From the NCBI GenBank assembly GCA_946549155.1, contig CAMNQN010000073.1:1-13752 (forward strand): a stretch of 13,752 bases of DNA, read 5' to 3'. Made by a program: the position numbers and the translations under genes. The first letter of the stretch is position 1; every line of letters starts with the position of its first letter. Shown here in pieces: positions 6,938 through 13,752 of this stretch. A model generated the notes under the pieces. That model did no database searches. It was not told the DNA's origin and was given only the letters and a program-made list of their open reading frames with translations. The DNA is from an uncultured Lachnospiraceae bacterium. GTDB lineage: Bacteria; Bacillota; Clostridia; Lachnospirales; Lachnospiraceae.

Positions 6938-8842
6938 TCACTCTTTTGGCAATTTGTCCACCGAAGCACTTTTTTCTCCGTGAAAAAAATTGTAGACCTG
7001 ACGGGCGCTGGCCATGTTCATGGAGGGCACTTTGGCCAGCTCCTCCACCCCGGCCATCCGGATGGCCTCCAGGGACTGGAAGGCCTTCATCAGGGCCTTT
7101 CTCCTGGCCGGCCCCACCCCCTCGATATCGTCCAGAATGGAATGCACCTGTCCCTTCGTGCGCAGGCTGCGGTGGTACTCGATGGCAAACCGGTGGGCCT
7201 CGTCCTGAATCCGGGTGATCAGCTTAAACCCCTCCGAGCACTGGTCGATGGGCAGCTCCACATTCTGATAATACAGTCCCCTGGTCCGGTGAAAATCATC
7301 CTTCACCATACCGCAAATGGGAATGGACAGCCCCAGCTTCTCCATAACCCGCAGCGCCACGTTCACCTGGCCCCTGCCTCCGTCCATCATGATCAGATCC
7401 GGAAAGCTGGAAAATCCGCCCAGCTCCTGCTCCAGATTCTTTTCCTTCATCTCCCGCTGCTCCTGCAAACCGTGGGAAAACCGTCTGGTAAGCACCTCCT
7501 CCAGGCTGGCGTAATCATCGGGCCCCTGCACGCTCTTGATGCGAAACTTCCGGTAATCGCTGCGCTTTGGCTTGCCCTTCTCAAAAACCACCATGGAACC
7601 CACCGACTGAAATCCGCTGATATTGGAAATATCGTAGGCCTCCACCCGGTTGATCCTATCCATCCCCAGAAGCTGCGCCACCTCCTTCATCGCCCCGATG
7701 GTACGGCCCTCTTCCCGTTTGATCCGCTCCCGGTCCTGATGCAGCACAATCTCCGCATTCTGTCTCGCCAGCTCCACCAGTTTTTCCTTCGTTCCCTTTT
7801 TCGGCACCCGCAGGGATACCCGCTGGCCCCGTTTTCCGGTGAGCCACTGCTCCAGCAGCTCCCGCTCCTCCACCTCCACCTCCAGCATCAGCTCCCGCGG
7901 AATAAAGGGGGTGCCGGAATAAAACTGCTTGATAAAGCTGTTTAAAATAGTAGCCTTCCGGTCATACAGACCGATCTTCACAAAAAAATGATCCCGGCCG
8001 ATCAGCCGCCCTCCCCGGATAAAGAATACCTGCACCACCGCATCGGTATCCTCCGCCGCCAGGGCAAGCACGTCCTTATCCTCCCCGTCGCCGTTGGTGA
8101 TCTTTTGCTTCTGGGCCACCTGCTTCACACTGTTTATCAGCTCCCGGTAGGTGATGGCCTCCTCAAATTCCATCTCCTCCGCAGCCTTCTGCATCTTTTC
8201 TTCCAGCATATTTAACACCGGCGCATAGTGGCCATTTAAAAAGTCCAGCGCCTCATCCACGGATTTACGGTATTCCTCCTTGCTGATATAACCCTGGCAG
8301 GGTGCGTTGCACTGCTTGATATGGTAATTCAGGCAGGGCCTGTCACTGCCGATCTCCTTAGGCAGGCTGCGGTTGCAGCTGCGCAGCTTATACAGCTTCC
8401 GAATCAGGTCAATGGTATCCTTCACCGCCCCGGCACTGGTGTAGGGGCCGAAATATTTGGACTTATCCTTTTTCATCGTGCGGGAAAACAGCACCCGTGG
8501 ATACTCCTCCCCCATGGTCACCTTAATGAAGGGATACGTTTTATCGTCCTTCAGCATGGTGTTGTACTTGGGGCGGTGCTCCTTGATCAGATTACACTCC
8601 AGTACCAGCGCCTCCAGCTCCGAATCCGTCACAATATACTCAAACCGGCGGATTCTCGTCACCATCTGTTCGATCTTTGGCCCCTTGTTCCGACTGCTCT
8701 GGAAATACTGGCGCACCCGGTTTTTCAGGCTGATGGCCTTTCCCACATAAATGATGGCATCATTTTCATCGTGCATGATATAGACGCCGGGCCGGGCCGG
8801 CAGTTTTTTCAATTCTTCCTCGATGTTAAAGCTAAATTCCAT
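6938..8842 (-). CDS. uvrC: Excinuclease ABC subunit C
   Basis: The 634-residue nuclease makes both incisions in nucleotide excision repair after UvrAB has loaded on damage. The GIY-YIG domain lies at about 14-95 (PGVYIMHDENDAIIYVGKA) and makes the 3' cut. Cysteines C156, C170, C178 and C182 have the spacing of the iron-sulfur cluster ligands described for E. coli UvrC. The UVR (UvrB-binding) motif is at about 208-242. The RNase-H-like domain for the 5' cut carries D404 (EAYDISN), D487 (MMDGGRGQVN) and H557 (EYHRSLR). Two helix-hairpin-helix motifs occupy about 568-622. All catalytic residues are present and the length is typical. GGAGG precedes the start, and the gene lies only 15 bp after the MATE gene, which suggests co-transcription. 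Confidence 0.98.
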   Translation of the reverse strand: MEFSFNIEEELKKLPARPGVYIMHDENDAIIYVGKAISLKNRVRQYFQSSRNKGPKIEQMVTRIRRFEYIVTDSELEALVLECNLIKEHRPKYNTMLKDDKTYPFIKVTMGEEYPRVLFSRTMKKDKSKYFGPYTSAGAVKDTIDLIRKLYKLRSCNRSLPKEIGSDRPCLNYHIKQCNAPCQGYISKEEYRKSVDEALDFLNGHYAPVLNMLEEKMQKAAEEMEFEEAITYRELINSVKQVAQKQKITNGDGEDKDVLALAAEDTDAVVQVFFIRGGRLIGRDHFFVKIGLYDRKATILNSFIKQFYSGTPFIPRELMLEVEVEERELLEQWLTGKRGQRVSLRVPKKGTKEKLVELARQNAEIVLHQDRERIKREEGRTIGAMKEVAQLLGMDRINRVEAYDISNISGFQSVGSMVVFEKGKPKRSDYRKFRIKSVQGPDDYASLEEVLTRRFSHGLQEQREMKEKNLEQELGGFSSFPDLIMMDGGRGQVNVALRVMEKLGLSIPICGMVKDDFHRTRGLYYQNVELPIDQCSEGFKLITRIQDEAHRFAIEYHRSLRTKGQVHSILDDIEGVGPARRKALMKAFQSLEAIRMAGVEELAKVPSMNMASARQVYNFFHGEKSASVDKLPKE

Positions 8843-8857
8843 AAACCTGCCTCCAGT

Positions 8858-10192
8858 CTAAATTAAGTGAAAATTCTTCCATTTCCCGCCCCGAAACCGC
8901 AGTATAAAGCAGACGCAGCGAAACAGCCAGTCAATAATCATCGCCACCCACACACCGATGGCTCCCAGCCCCAGGTATACCCCCAGAATTACGCTGAATG
9001 CAATACGGAACGCCACCATGGAAAAAATGGACACCGCCATCGTATATCTGATATCTCCCGCGGCACGCAGCGCAAAGGGCAGCGTAAAGGAGATCGGCCA
9101 GAAAAAAATGGCCAGCCCATCATGAAGCCAGATCAAAATCATAGAAAGACGGCGTGTCTCCTCCGAAAGAGTATAAAGGTTCAAAATCGGATTCAAAAGC
9201 AGAAGCAGCGTAATGCAGGTAGCCCCGATAATCCCATAAGTAATTTTCAGCAGCCGCTTTGTGTAGGCAATAGCCTGATTGGTATCTCCGGTGCCGATAC
9301 ACTGGCCAATCACCGTGATCATAGCCAGATTCATGGCCGAACCGCCCAGAATCCCCATGGAATCCAAGCTGTTGGCCACCGCATTGGCCGCAATCTGAGC
9401 CGTGCCGAAACCGGCGATAATGCTCACCACCACCACTCTTCCGCCCTGGAAAATGCCGTTCTCCACACCGTTAGGCAGAGCGATACTCAGGATTCTCTTC
9501 ATCATGCTTCCGTTCCAATGGAACACCGTAGCCCTCTCAATATACACCTGGTTTTTCCGGTTCATCACCAGCAGCATCTGTACCACAGCCGCCGTGGCCC
9601 TGGCCGCCAGCGTCGCCAGCGCAGCCCCCGCCACGCCCATACCGAAGCCAAAAATCAGAAGCGCGTTTCCCACGATATTAATTACATTCATACCTGCGGA
9701 TATGTACATGGGCGCGCTGGAATTTCCCATGGAACGGTACATAGCCGCCCCGGAATTGTAAACCGCCAGAAAGGGATAGGAAAAGGCAGACAAAATCAGA
9801 TACGTCATGGCACTCTCCATCACCTCCGGCTCAATGGAGCCAAACAGCGCCGTCAGCATGGGCCGCCGGAAGATCAGGGTCAGAGCCATAATGCCCAGGG
9901 AAATGAGAGCCGTTATGGTCAAAAGCTGGCCAGCGGCCTCACAGGCGCCGGGCCGGTTTCTGCTGCCCAGATACTGGGAAATAATCACCGCACCCCCGGT
10001 AGCAATGGCCGCAAAAATACTGATCAGCACATTATTAATCATATCCACCAGGGAAACTCCCGAAATGGCCGCCTCCCCCGCATAGGAAATCATCATCGTA
10101 TCCGCGATTCCCACCGTCATCGCCAAAATCTGCTCAATGACCAGCGGAATAATTAATGCTTTCAATTCTTTCTTTGTAAATAACTCCTTCAT
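8858..10192 (-). CDS. MATE family efflux transporter
   Basis: The 444-residue membrane protein has about twelve hydrophobic segments in two related halves, as expected for MATE exporters that use an ion gradient to expel cationic drugs or metabolites. The first half carries ADTMMISYAGEAAISGVS (30-47) and the loop GAAMYRSMGNSSAPM (148-162). The second half has the matching LPFALRAAGDIRYTM (371-385). The length agrees with the family (about 440-460). GAGG lies five bases before the start at 10192. Its substrate cannot be told from sequence. The gene is preceded by a structured leader (10235-10328) and followed 15 bp later by uvrC, so it may be the first gene of a five-gene operon. Confidence 0.93.
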   Translation of the reverse strand: MKELFTKKELKALIIPLVIEQILAMTVGIADTMMISYAGEAAISGVSLVDMINNVLISIFAAIATGGAVIISQYLGSRNRPGACEAAGQLLTITALISLGIMALTLIFRRPMLTALFGSIEPEVMESAMTYLILSAFSYPFLAVYNSGAAMYRSMGNSSAPMYISAGMNVINIVGNALLIFGFGMGVAGAALATLAARATAAVVQMLLVMNRKNQVYIERATVFHWNGSMMKRILSIALPNGVENGIFQGGRVVVVSIIAGFGTAQIAANAVANSLDSMGILGGSAMNLAMITVIGQCIGTGDTNQAIAYTKRLLKITYGIIGATCITLLLLLNPILNLYTLSEETRRLSMILIWLHDGLAIFFWPISFTLPFALRAAGDIRYTMAVSIFSMVAFRIAFSVILGVYLGLGAIGVWVAMIIDWLFRCVCFILRFRGGKWKNFHLI

Positions 10193-10234
10193 CTTTTCCT
10201 CTCATCCCTTCTGCCAAGACAGTAAAACACACAG

Positions 10235-10328
10235 AGACCGCCGCGAAATATATGAAAGAACGCTTCCCCTACATCCGGTATCTTAACCGGATATCAGGAA
10301 CTCTCCTTCACACATTTTGCGGCGGCCC
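10235..10328 (-). promoter_or_regulatory. Nested hairpin in the leader of the MATE gene
   Basis: On the minus strand CCGCCGC (10325-10319) pairs perfectly with GCGGCGG (10244-10238). Three more pairs, including G-U wobbles, extend this stem to 10328/10235. Inside lies a second hairpin with arms ATCCGGT (10273-10279) and ACCGGAT (10286-10292) around a 6-base loop. The structure ends about 42 bases before the MATE start. Only a weak mixed T stretch (TCTCTGTGTGTTTT) follows, so a terminator of the PAP2 gene, an attenuator or an operator-like palindrome are all possible. No known riboswitch class was recognised. Confidence 0.45.
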
Positions 10329-10346
10329 CTTTCGTCTAACTACTCT

Positions 10347-11018
10347 CTAATAAATTCTCCGAAGATTCTCTTTGCGGTACCCTTCCGCCTGCTTCTGGAA
10401 AATATGCTCACAAAACATCTGTACAGCCACACTCAGTAAAATTCCCAATGACACATCCACCACCGAATGCTGCTTCAAAAACATCGTGGAAAGCACGATG
10501 GATACGCTCAGCACCCCGCTAAAGGCCCGGACACCCCTGCGCTCCTTAAACTGGGGACTGCCATTAATCGCATAAAACATCACCAGCGAGTTAAACACAT
10601 GGATGCTGGGCAGCACATTGGTAGGTGTATCCGCAGCGTACAGCATCTGAACCATCTGCGTAAAAATATTGTGGCGGGCAAATACGGCAGGCCGAAGATC
10701 CTGCCTGTTCGGGTAAATACAGCTCACCACCAGAAAGATCGTCATTCCAATCGCCAGGACGGAAATCAGCTGATAGTATTCCCGCTTATCCCTGCTGCGA
10801 AAAATAAACCAGCACACACCCACTACCATATAAACAAACCACAGCAAATACGGAATAACGAAATATTCACAGAACGGAATCTGGTCATCCAGCCAGCTGT
10901 GTATCACATGATAATGGCGGTGCTCAGCGTTCTCCAGAATAAAAAATCCCAGCAGATAAAACATCATATAAATAATAATCCACAAGCCATGCTTATAATT
11001 GTCATAAAACTTTTTCAT
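10347..11018 (-). CDS. PAP2-family membrane protein (phosphatase or phosphotransferase type)
   Basis: The 223-residue protein has about five to six membrane spans. It carries PAP2 motif 2, LPSIH at 136-140, and motif 3, STMFLKQHSVVD at 177-188, giving catalytic H140, H184 and D188. Motif 1 is altered: RP at 109-110 is present, but the position of the usual lysine in K-x6-RP is Y102. This fits the PAP2_3 branch (inositol phosphorylceramide synthase-like and related bacterial proteins) better than classical phosphatidic acid or undecaprenyl pyrophosphate phosphatases. It probably acts on a lipid or polyisoprenoid phosphate at the membrane surface; the substrate is unknown. The start has GGAAAG upstream. 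A promoter lies at 11147-11174, so it is likely a separate unit from ftsH. A 154-bp structured gap separates it from the MATE gene. Confidence 0.87.
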   Translation of the reverse strand: MKKFYDNYKHGLWIIIYMMFYLLGFFILENAEHRHYHVIHSWLDDQIPFCEYFVIPYLLWFVYMVVGVCWFIFRSRDKREYYQLISVLAIGMTIFLVVSCIYPNRQDLRPAVFARHNIFTQMVQMLYAADTPTNVLPSIHVFNSLVMFYAINGSPQFKERRGVRAFSGVLSVSIVLSTMFLKQHSVVDVSLGILLSVAVQMFCEHIFQKQAEGYRKENLRRIY

Positions 11019-11146
11019 TGCTTTCCTGTTATCTCCCCATTACCTATCCCGCAATCTAAAAATTCACCTGTGACTGCCAAACAGCCCGCAGTATCATCAC
11101 GGCTCCGCTTTTCCTTCTAAAGTTTCTCAGCCTCTTTCAATCGAAT

Positions 11147-11174
11147 ATTTTAGCATGTTTCCCCACAATTTCAA
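11147..11174 (-). promoter_or_regulatory. Probable promoter of the PAP2 gene
   Basis: On the minus strand TTGAAA (11174-11169) and TAAAAT (11152-11147) are separated by 16 bp, both matching sigma-A consensus at five of six positions. Transcription would start near 11140 and give a leader of about 120 bases before the PAP2 start codon. The surrounding DNA is AT-rich. Confidence 0.55.
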
Positions 11175-11242
11175 TCAGCATAACTCCGAATTTTCCCCGG
11201 CTTTCCCGGATTTTTTCGTGACTGTTCCCCATTCGGGATGCG

Positions 11243-11262
11243 TGCCGGGGGTGCCCCCGGCA
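11243..11262 (-). terminator. Strong perfect hairpin downstream of ftsH, without a U tract
   Basis: Arms TGCCGGGGG (11243-11251) and CCCCCGGCA (11254-11262) are fully complementary. The two-base gap means that in RNA the last pairs open into a small loop. Neither strand has a T run directly after the hairpin. It lies about 180 bp beyond the ftsH stop and about 70 bp before the PAP2 -35 box, where termination of the ftsH message would be expected. It may act as a 3' stabiliser or a non-canonical terminator. Confidence 0.4.
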
Positions 11263-11289
11263 GAAAATTCTCTCCCTTATTTCGTTTCC

Positions 11290-11308
11290 CGGCAGCGTTT
11301 CCCTGCCG
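11290..11308 (-). other. Second hairpin in the ftsH-PAP2 gap
   Basis: Arms CGGCAG (11290-11295) and CTGCCG (11303-11308) enclose a 7-base loop. It lies 27 bp from the stronger hairpin and also lacks a T run. Together the two may shape the 3' end of the ftsH transcript; this is inference. Confidence 0.35.
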
Positions 11309-11341
11309 TTCCTTTCTCCCCTCTATTTTTCCCTTCTTTCA

Positions 11342-11505
11342 ACTAAGCGTTTTCCTGTCCGCCGATACCTCTGTCAACTGTTTTCCATATCCATCGGGAC
11401 TTCCGCTGACGGTTCTTTCATATCCGCCAATATTTCTGCTTACGGTTCCTCCTTATCCACAGATGCCTCAGCTGACGGCTCCTTCGTATCCGCAGATCCC
11501 TCAGC
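11342..11505 (-). repeat. Five 33-bp tandem repeats across the ftsH stop codon
   Basis: In transcription order the units are 11505-11473, 11472-11440, 11439-11407, 11406-11374 and 11374-11342. Translated, they give AEGSADTKEPS, AEASVDKEEP-stop, AEILADMKEPS, AEVPMDMENS-stop and, after a one-base slip, TEVSADRKTLS. The first two units are the end of the FtsH tail. The stop of unit 2 is TAA where units 1 and 3 have TCA. Unit 4 ends TGA, and unit 5 overlaps it by one base and so reads in another frame. The array shows that the acidic tail arose by tandem duplication and once extended further, or that copies are decaying outside the gene. Confidence 0.85.
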
Positions 11506-13497
11506 TGACAGTTCCGCGGCCGGCGCCACGATTTCCTTCTGCACAGGCGCTTCCGTCTCCACAGCCTTCTCCTGGATGCGCGTCTCGCTATGGCTCTGCG
11601 CTTCCCCGGCGGTACCCTCCACCTGATGGAAGATCTCCATAAATTCCTTGCCGGTGATGGTCTCCTTTTCAATCAGAAAGGCCGCAATCTGATCCAGGGT
11701 ATGTCTGTGTTCTCTCAGCAGACGCTTGGCCTCCTCATAGGACTCCTTCAGAACCCGCATCACTTCCTTGTCCACCTCCGCTGCAGTCACATCGCTACAG
11801 TTTAAGACCGTACGTCCCTCCAGATACTGATTCGCCGCGCTCTCCAGGCCCATCAGTCCGAATTTTTCCGACATGCCATACTGGGTGATCATGGCCCGGG
11901 CCACCTTCGTAGCCTTCTCAATATCGTTGGCCGCTCCCGTGGTCACCGTATCAAATACCAGCTCCTCCGCAGCACGTCCGGCCACAAATTCCACCAGCAT
12001 AGCCCGGATTTCCTTCTCCGTATTCAGGAACTTCTCTTCCTCCGGAACGTTCATCACATACCCCAGCGCTCCCATGGTTCTGGGAACGATGGTAATCTTC
12101 TGTACCGGCTCCGAATCCTTCTGCAGTGCGCTGACCAGCGCATGGCCCACCTCATGGTAAGAAACAATCCGGCGCTCCTCCTTGCTGAGGATACGGTCCT
12201 TCTTCTCCTTGCCCACCAGAACCACCTCCACAGCCTCAAAAAGATCAGACTGGGAAACCATGGTCCGGCCCTTCTTCACCGCCAAAATCGCCGCCTCGTT
12301 GATCATATTCGCCAGATCGGAACCCACAGCTCCGGAGGTGGCCAACGCGATGGCTTCCAGATCCACCGTCTCATCCATGCGCACATTCTTCGCATGTACC
12401 TTCAGTACGTCAACACGGCCCTTCAGATCCGGCTTATCCACAATCACTCTCCGGTCAAACCGGCCCGGACGCAGCAGCGCCTGATCCAGCACCTCCGGAC
12501 GGTTAGTAGCCGCCAGCACCAGCAAACCCTTGGAGGTATCAAAGCCATCCATCTCCGAGAGGAGCTGGTTCAGCGTCTGCTCCCGCTCGTCATTTCCTCC
12601 GCCGTAATGGCTGTCACGGCTCTTGCCGATGGCATCAATCTCATCAATAAAAATAATGCAGGGGGCATTCTTCTTCGCCTCCTCAAACAGATCCCGGACA
12701 CGGGATGCGCCCACGCCTACGAACATCTCCACAAAGTCCGAACCAGTCAGGGAAAAGAAGGGGCACTTGGCCTCCCCCGCCACCGCCTTGGCTAAAAGGG
12801 TCTTACCTGTTCCGGGAGGGCCCACCAGCAGCGCGCCCTTGGGCAGCTTGGCTCCGATCTTCGTGTATTTTCCGGGATTCTCCAGGAAATCCACCACCTC
12901 CTGCAGGGACTCCTTGGCCTCGTCCTGGCCGGCCACATCCTTAAAGAGCACGCCCGTCTCCTTCTGAACATAAACCTTGGCCCGGCTCTTTCCCACGCCC
13001 ATCATACCGCCACCGCCGCTCATGCGTCTCATCAGAACGCCCAGCAGAATCCAGATCAGAATCAGGGGAGCAAAGGAAAGCACCACATTCAGAATCAAAT
13101 TTGTGGTGGTATCAGGGATCTCCTCATTAAAACGAATCCCCGCCTTCTCCAGACGGCTCACCAGCTCTGTGTCGCTGTAAATCCGCCCGGTATAATAAGA
13201 AATCTCCAGGCCGCCGGAAGAAAACGGCTGTACCTTAGGTACAATCGTGATCGTATCCTCGTCCAGCGTCACCTCCTCAACCAACCCTTTATCCACCATC
13301 TCCAGAAATTCATCGTAGGTAATCTCCTTGGAGGTGGTATCCTTCACCATGTTGTTAAAAAAGCTCATAACCACCAGAGTGATCAGCGTCACCACCAGGA
13401 AAATCAAAATCGTGGAATGATTTTTATTTCCATTGCCGGGGCCGCCGTTCCCGTTATTTCCGGGATCTCTGCCGTTATTTCGTTGATTGTTATCCAT
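11440..13497 (-). CDS. ftsH: ATP-dependent zinc metalloprotease FtsH
   Basis: The 685-residue membrane protease unfolds and degrades membrane and regulatory proteins as a hexamer. An Asn/Gly-rich cytoplasmic head (1-26) is followed by a first span (about 28-50), an extracytoplasmic domain, and a second span (about 134-156). The AAA+ domain has Walker A GPPGTGKT at 226-233, Walker B IIFIDEID at 281-288 and the second region of homology with RPGRFDR at 343-349. The zinc site is HEVGH at 448-452, a variant of the usual HEAGH with HExxH intact. A likely third ligand is D525 in ANDIEKAT. Residues after about 628 form an acidic repeat tail that carries 33-bp repeats. An in-frame ATG at 13569 would add 24 residues, but AGGAGG lies five bases before the ATG at 13497, so that start is preferred. 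A promoter lies at 13595-13623. Confidence 0.97.
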   Translation of the reverse strand: MDNNQRNNGRDPGNNGNGGPGNGNKNHSTILIFLVVTLITLVVMSFFNNMVKDTTSKEITYDEFLEMVDKGLVEEVTLDEDTITIVPKVQPFSSGGLEISYYTGRIYSDTELVSRLEKAGIRFNEEIPDTTTNLILNVVLSFAPLILIWILLGVLMRRMSGGGGMMGVGKSRAKVYVQKETGVLFKDVAGQDEAKESLQEVVDFLENPGKYTKIGAKLPKGALLVGPPGTGKTLLAKAVAGEAKCPFFSLTGSDFVEMFVGVGASRVRDLFEEAKKNAPCIIFIDEIDAIGKSRDSHYGGGNDEREQTLNQLLSEMDGFDTSKGLLVLAATNRPEVLDQALLRPGRFDRRVIVDKPDLKGRVDVLKVHAKNVRMDETVDLEAIALATSGAVGSDLANMINEAAILAVKKGRTMVSQSDLFEAVEVVLVGKEKKDRILSKEERRIVSYHEVGHALVSALQKDSEPVQKITIVPRTMGALGYVMNVPEEEKFLNTEKEIRAMLVEFVAGRAAEELVFDTVTTGAANDIEKATKVARAMITQYGMSEKFGLMGLESAANQYLEGRTVLNCSDVTAAEVDKEVMRVLKESYEEAKRLLREHRHTLDQIAAFLIEKETITGKEFMEIFHQVEGTAGEAQSHSETRIQEKAVETEAPVQKEIVAPAAELSAEGSADTKEPSAEASVDKEEP

Positions 13498-13502
13498 CTT
13501 TT

Positions 13503-13508
13503 CCTCCT
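13503..13508 (-). promoter_or_regulatory. Ribosome binding site that sets the ftsH start
   Basis: On the minus strand AGGAGG is followed by AAAAG and then ATG at 13497. This perfect site with 5-base spacing decides against the longer reading frame that begins at 13569, which has no comparable site. Confidence 0.85.
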
Positions 13509-13594
13509 CATAAGCGACCGGTTCCTGCATCCCAGGCCGCCGCATCCACGATCTCAGGGCATAGTCCACCCTGGAAAGCGATCATGTATTCCTT

Positions 13595-13623
13595 ATTATA
13601 AGGATACGTTTTCCATAAATCAA
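13595..13623 (-). promoter_or_regulatory. Sigma-A type promoter of ftsH
   Basis: On the minus strand TTGATT (13623-13618) and a perfect TATAAT (13600-13595) are separated by 17 bp. Transcription would begin near 13588 and give a leader of about 90 bases. No CcpA-type site with correct spacing was found around it. Confidence 0.75.
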
Positions 13624-13688
13624 TAGTCCAAAACAAAATAAATCTAAATGTTTTCTTAAATTCACAACTCATGCCCCAAATATAGGGT

Positions 13689-13752
13689 TTTGTTAATTAG
13701 CAGGACGCAGGAAAAGACGGGGCCGGGCGGGCAGATGCCTCTGAAAAACTGC
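13689..13752 (+). repeat. Right copy of the 64-bp inverted repeat, cut by the window edge
   Basis: This is the partner of 73-136 in opposite orientation, so both copies point outward. It lies upstream of the ftsH promoter and continues to the last base, so its true length is unknown. The inner boundary is at the TTTGTTAATTAG end, just after an AT-rich stretch. The two copies enclose all ten genes in the window, and both lie in intergenic DNA. Confidence 0.9.

Noticed and set aside
8867..10156. Long plus-strand open frame of 429 codons opposite the MATE gene
   Set aside because: It is antisense to a clear transporter, is rich in His, Gln, Arg and Asn with no domain, and is explained by codon bias of the GC-rich minus-strand gene.
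11238..11642. Plus-strand frame with repeated PxYPQxPQLT-like units
   Set aside because: The repeated peptide is the shadow of the 33-bp repeats in the tail of ftsH on the other strand. It has no promoter or ribosome binding site.
13498..13569. Longer ftsH start at 13569 adding 24 residues
   Set aside because: The extension has no good ribosome binding site, while AGGAGG with ideal spacing precedes the ATG at 13497. The resulting N-terminus fits the family.
13600..13623. Possible catabolite-responsive (cre) site in the ftsH promoter spacer (TGGAAAACG)
   Set aside because: The spacing between the TG, AA and CG elements is one base too long for the CcpA consensus.
73..13752. The segment as a composite transposon bounded by terminal inverted repeats
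   Set aside because: There is no transposase or integrase, no visible target-site duplication, and the content is core genes (ftsH, uvrC, hprK).

Overview
The window looks like chromosomal DNA of a fairly GC-rich member of the Clostridia, most likely Lachnospiraceae. The reasons are an HprK kinase/phosphorylase, a ROK glucokinase with the usual zinc motif, a VanW-family wall protein, a DUF4080-type radical SAM protein, strong AGGAGG-like ribosome binding sites, and AT-rich sigma-A promoters set between GC-rich genes. The genus cannot be fixed from the sequence alone. All ten recognised genes lie on the minus strand, so the biological order runs from the right end of the window to the left.

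Right part (13752 to 10200): a repeat copy sits at the very edge. Next comes a clear promoter and ftsH, the membrane AAA+ protease. The C-terminal tail of FtsH is built from 33-bp tandem repeats that continue as DNA beyond the stop codon. A gene-free stretch with two hairpins and a promoter leads to a PAP2-family membrane phosphatase-like gene.

Middle part (10346 to 3183): a structured leader precedes a compact gene run of MATE exporter, uvrC, hprK, ROK glucokinase and a cobalamin-binding-type radical SAM protein. Gaps are only 15 to 41 bp, so they probably form one operon. HprK and glucokinase link it to carbon catabolite control and glucose phosphorylation; uvrC is DNA repair.

Left part (3182 to 149): a near-consensus promoter drives a 35-residue single-span membrane miniprotein, followed by a secreted VanW-family protein and an AIR-synthase/HypE-like protein that lacks the HypE C-terminal cysteine. 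Downstream lies a second, inverted copy of the edge repeat.

The most unusual structures are: (1) a 64-bp inverted repeat (61/64 identical) bracketing almost the whole window at 73-136 and 13689-13752; (2) the 33-bp repeat array across the ftsH stop codon, with one stop-creating substitution and one 1-bp frame slip; (3) the conserved-looking membrane miniprotein; (4) the nested hairpin before the MATE gene. No CRISPR array, tRNA, rRNA, transposase or prophage gene was seen, and nothing points firmly to a complete new multi-gene system.
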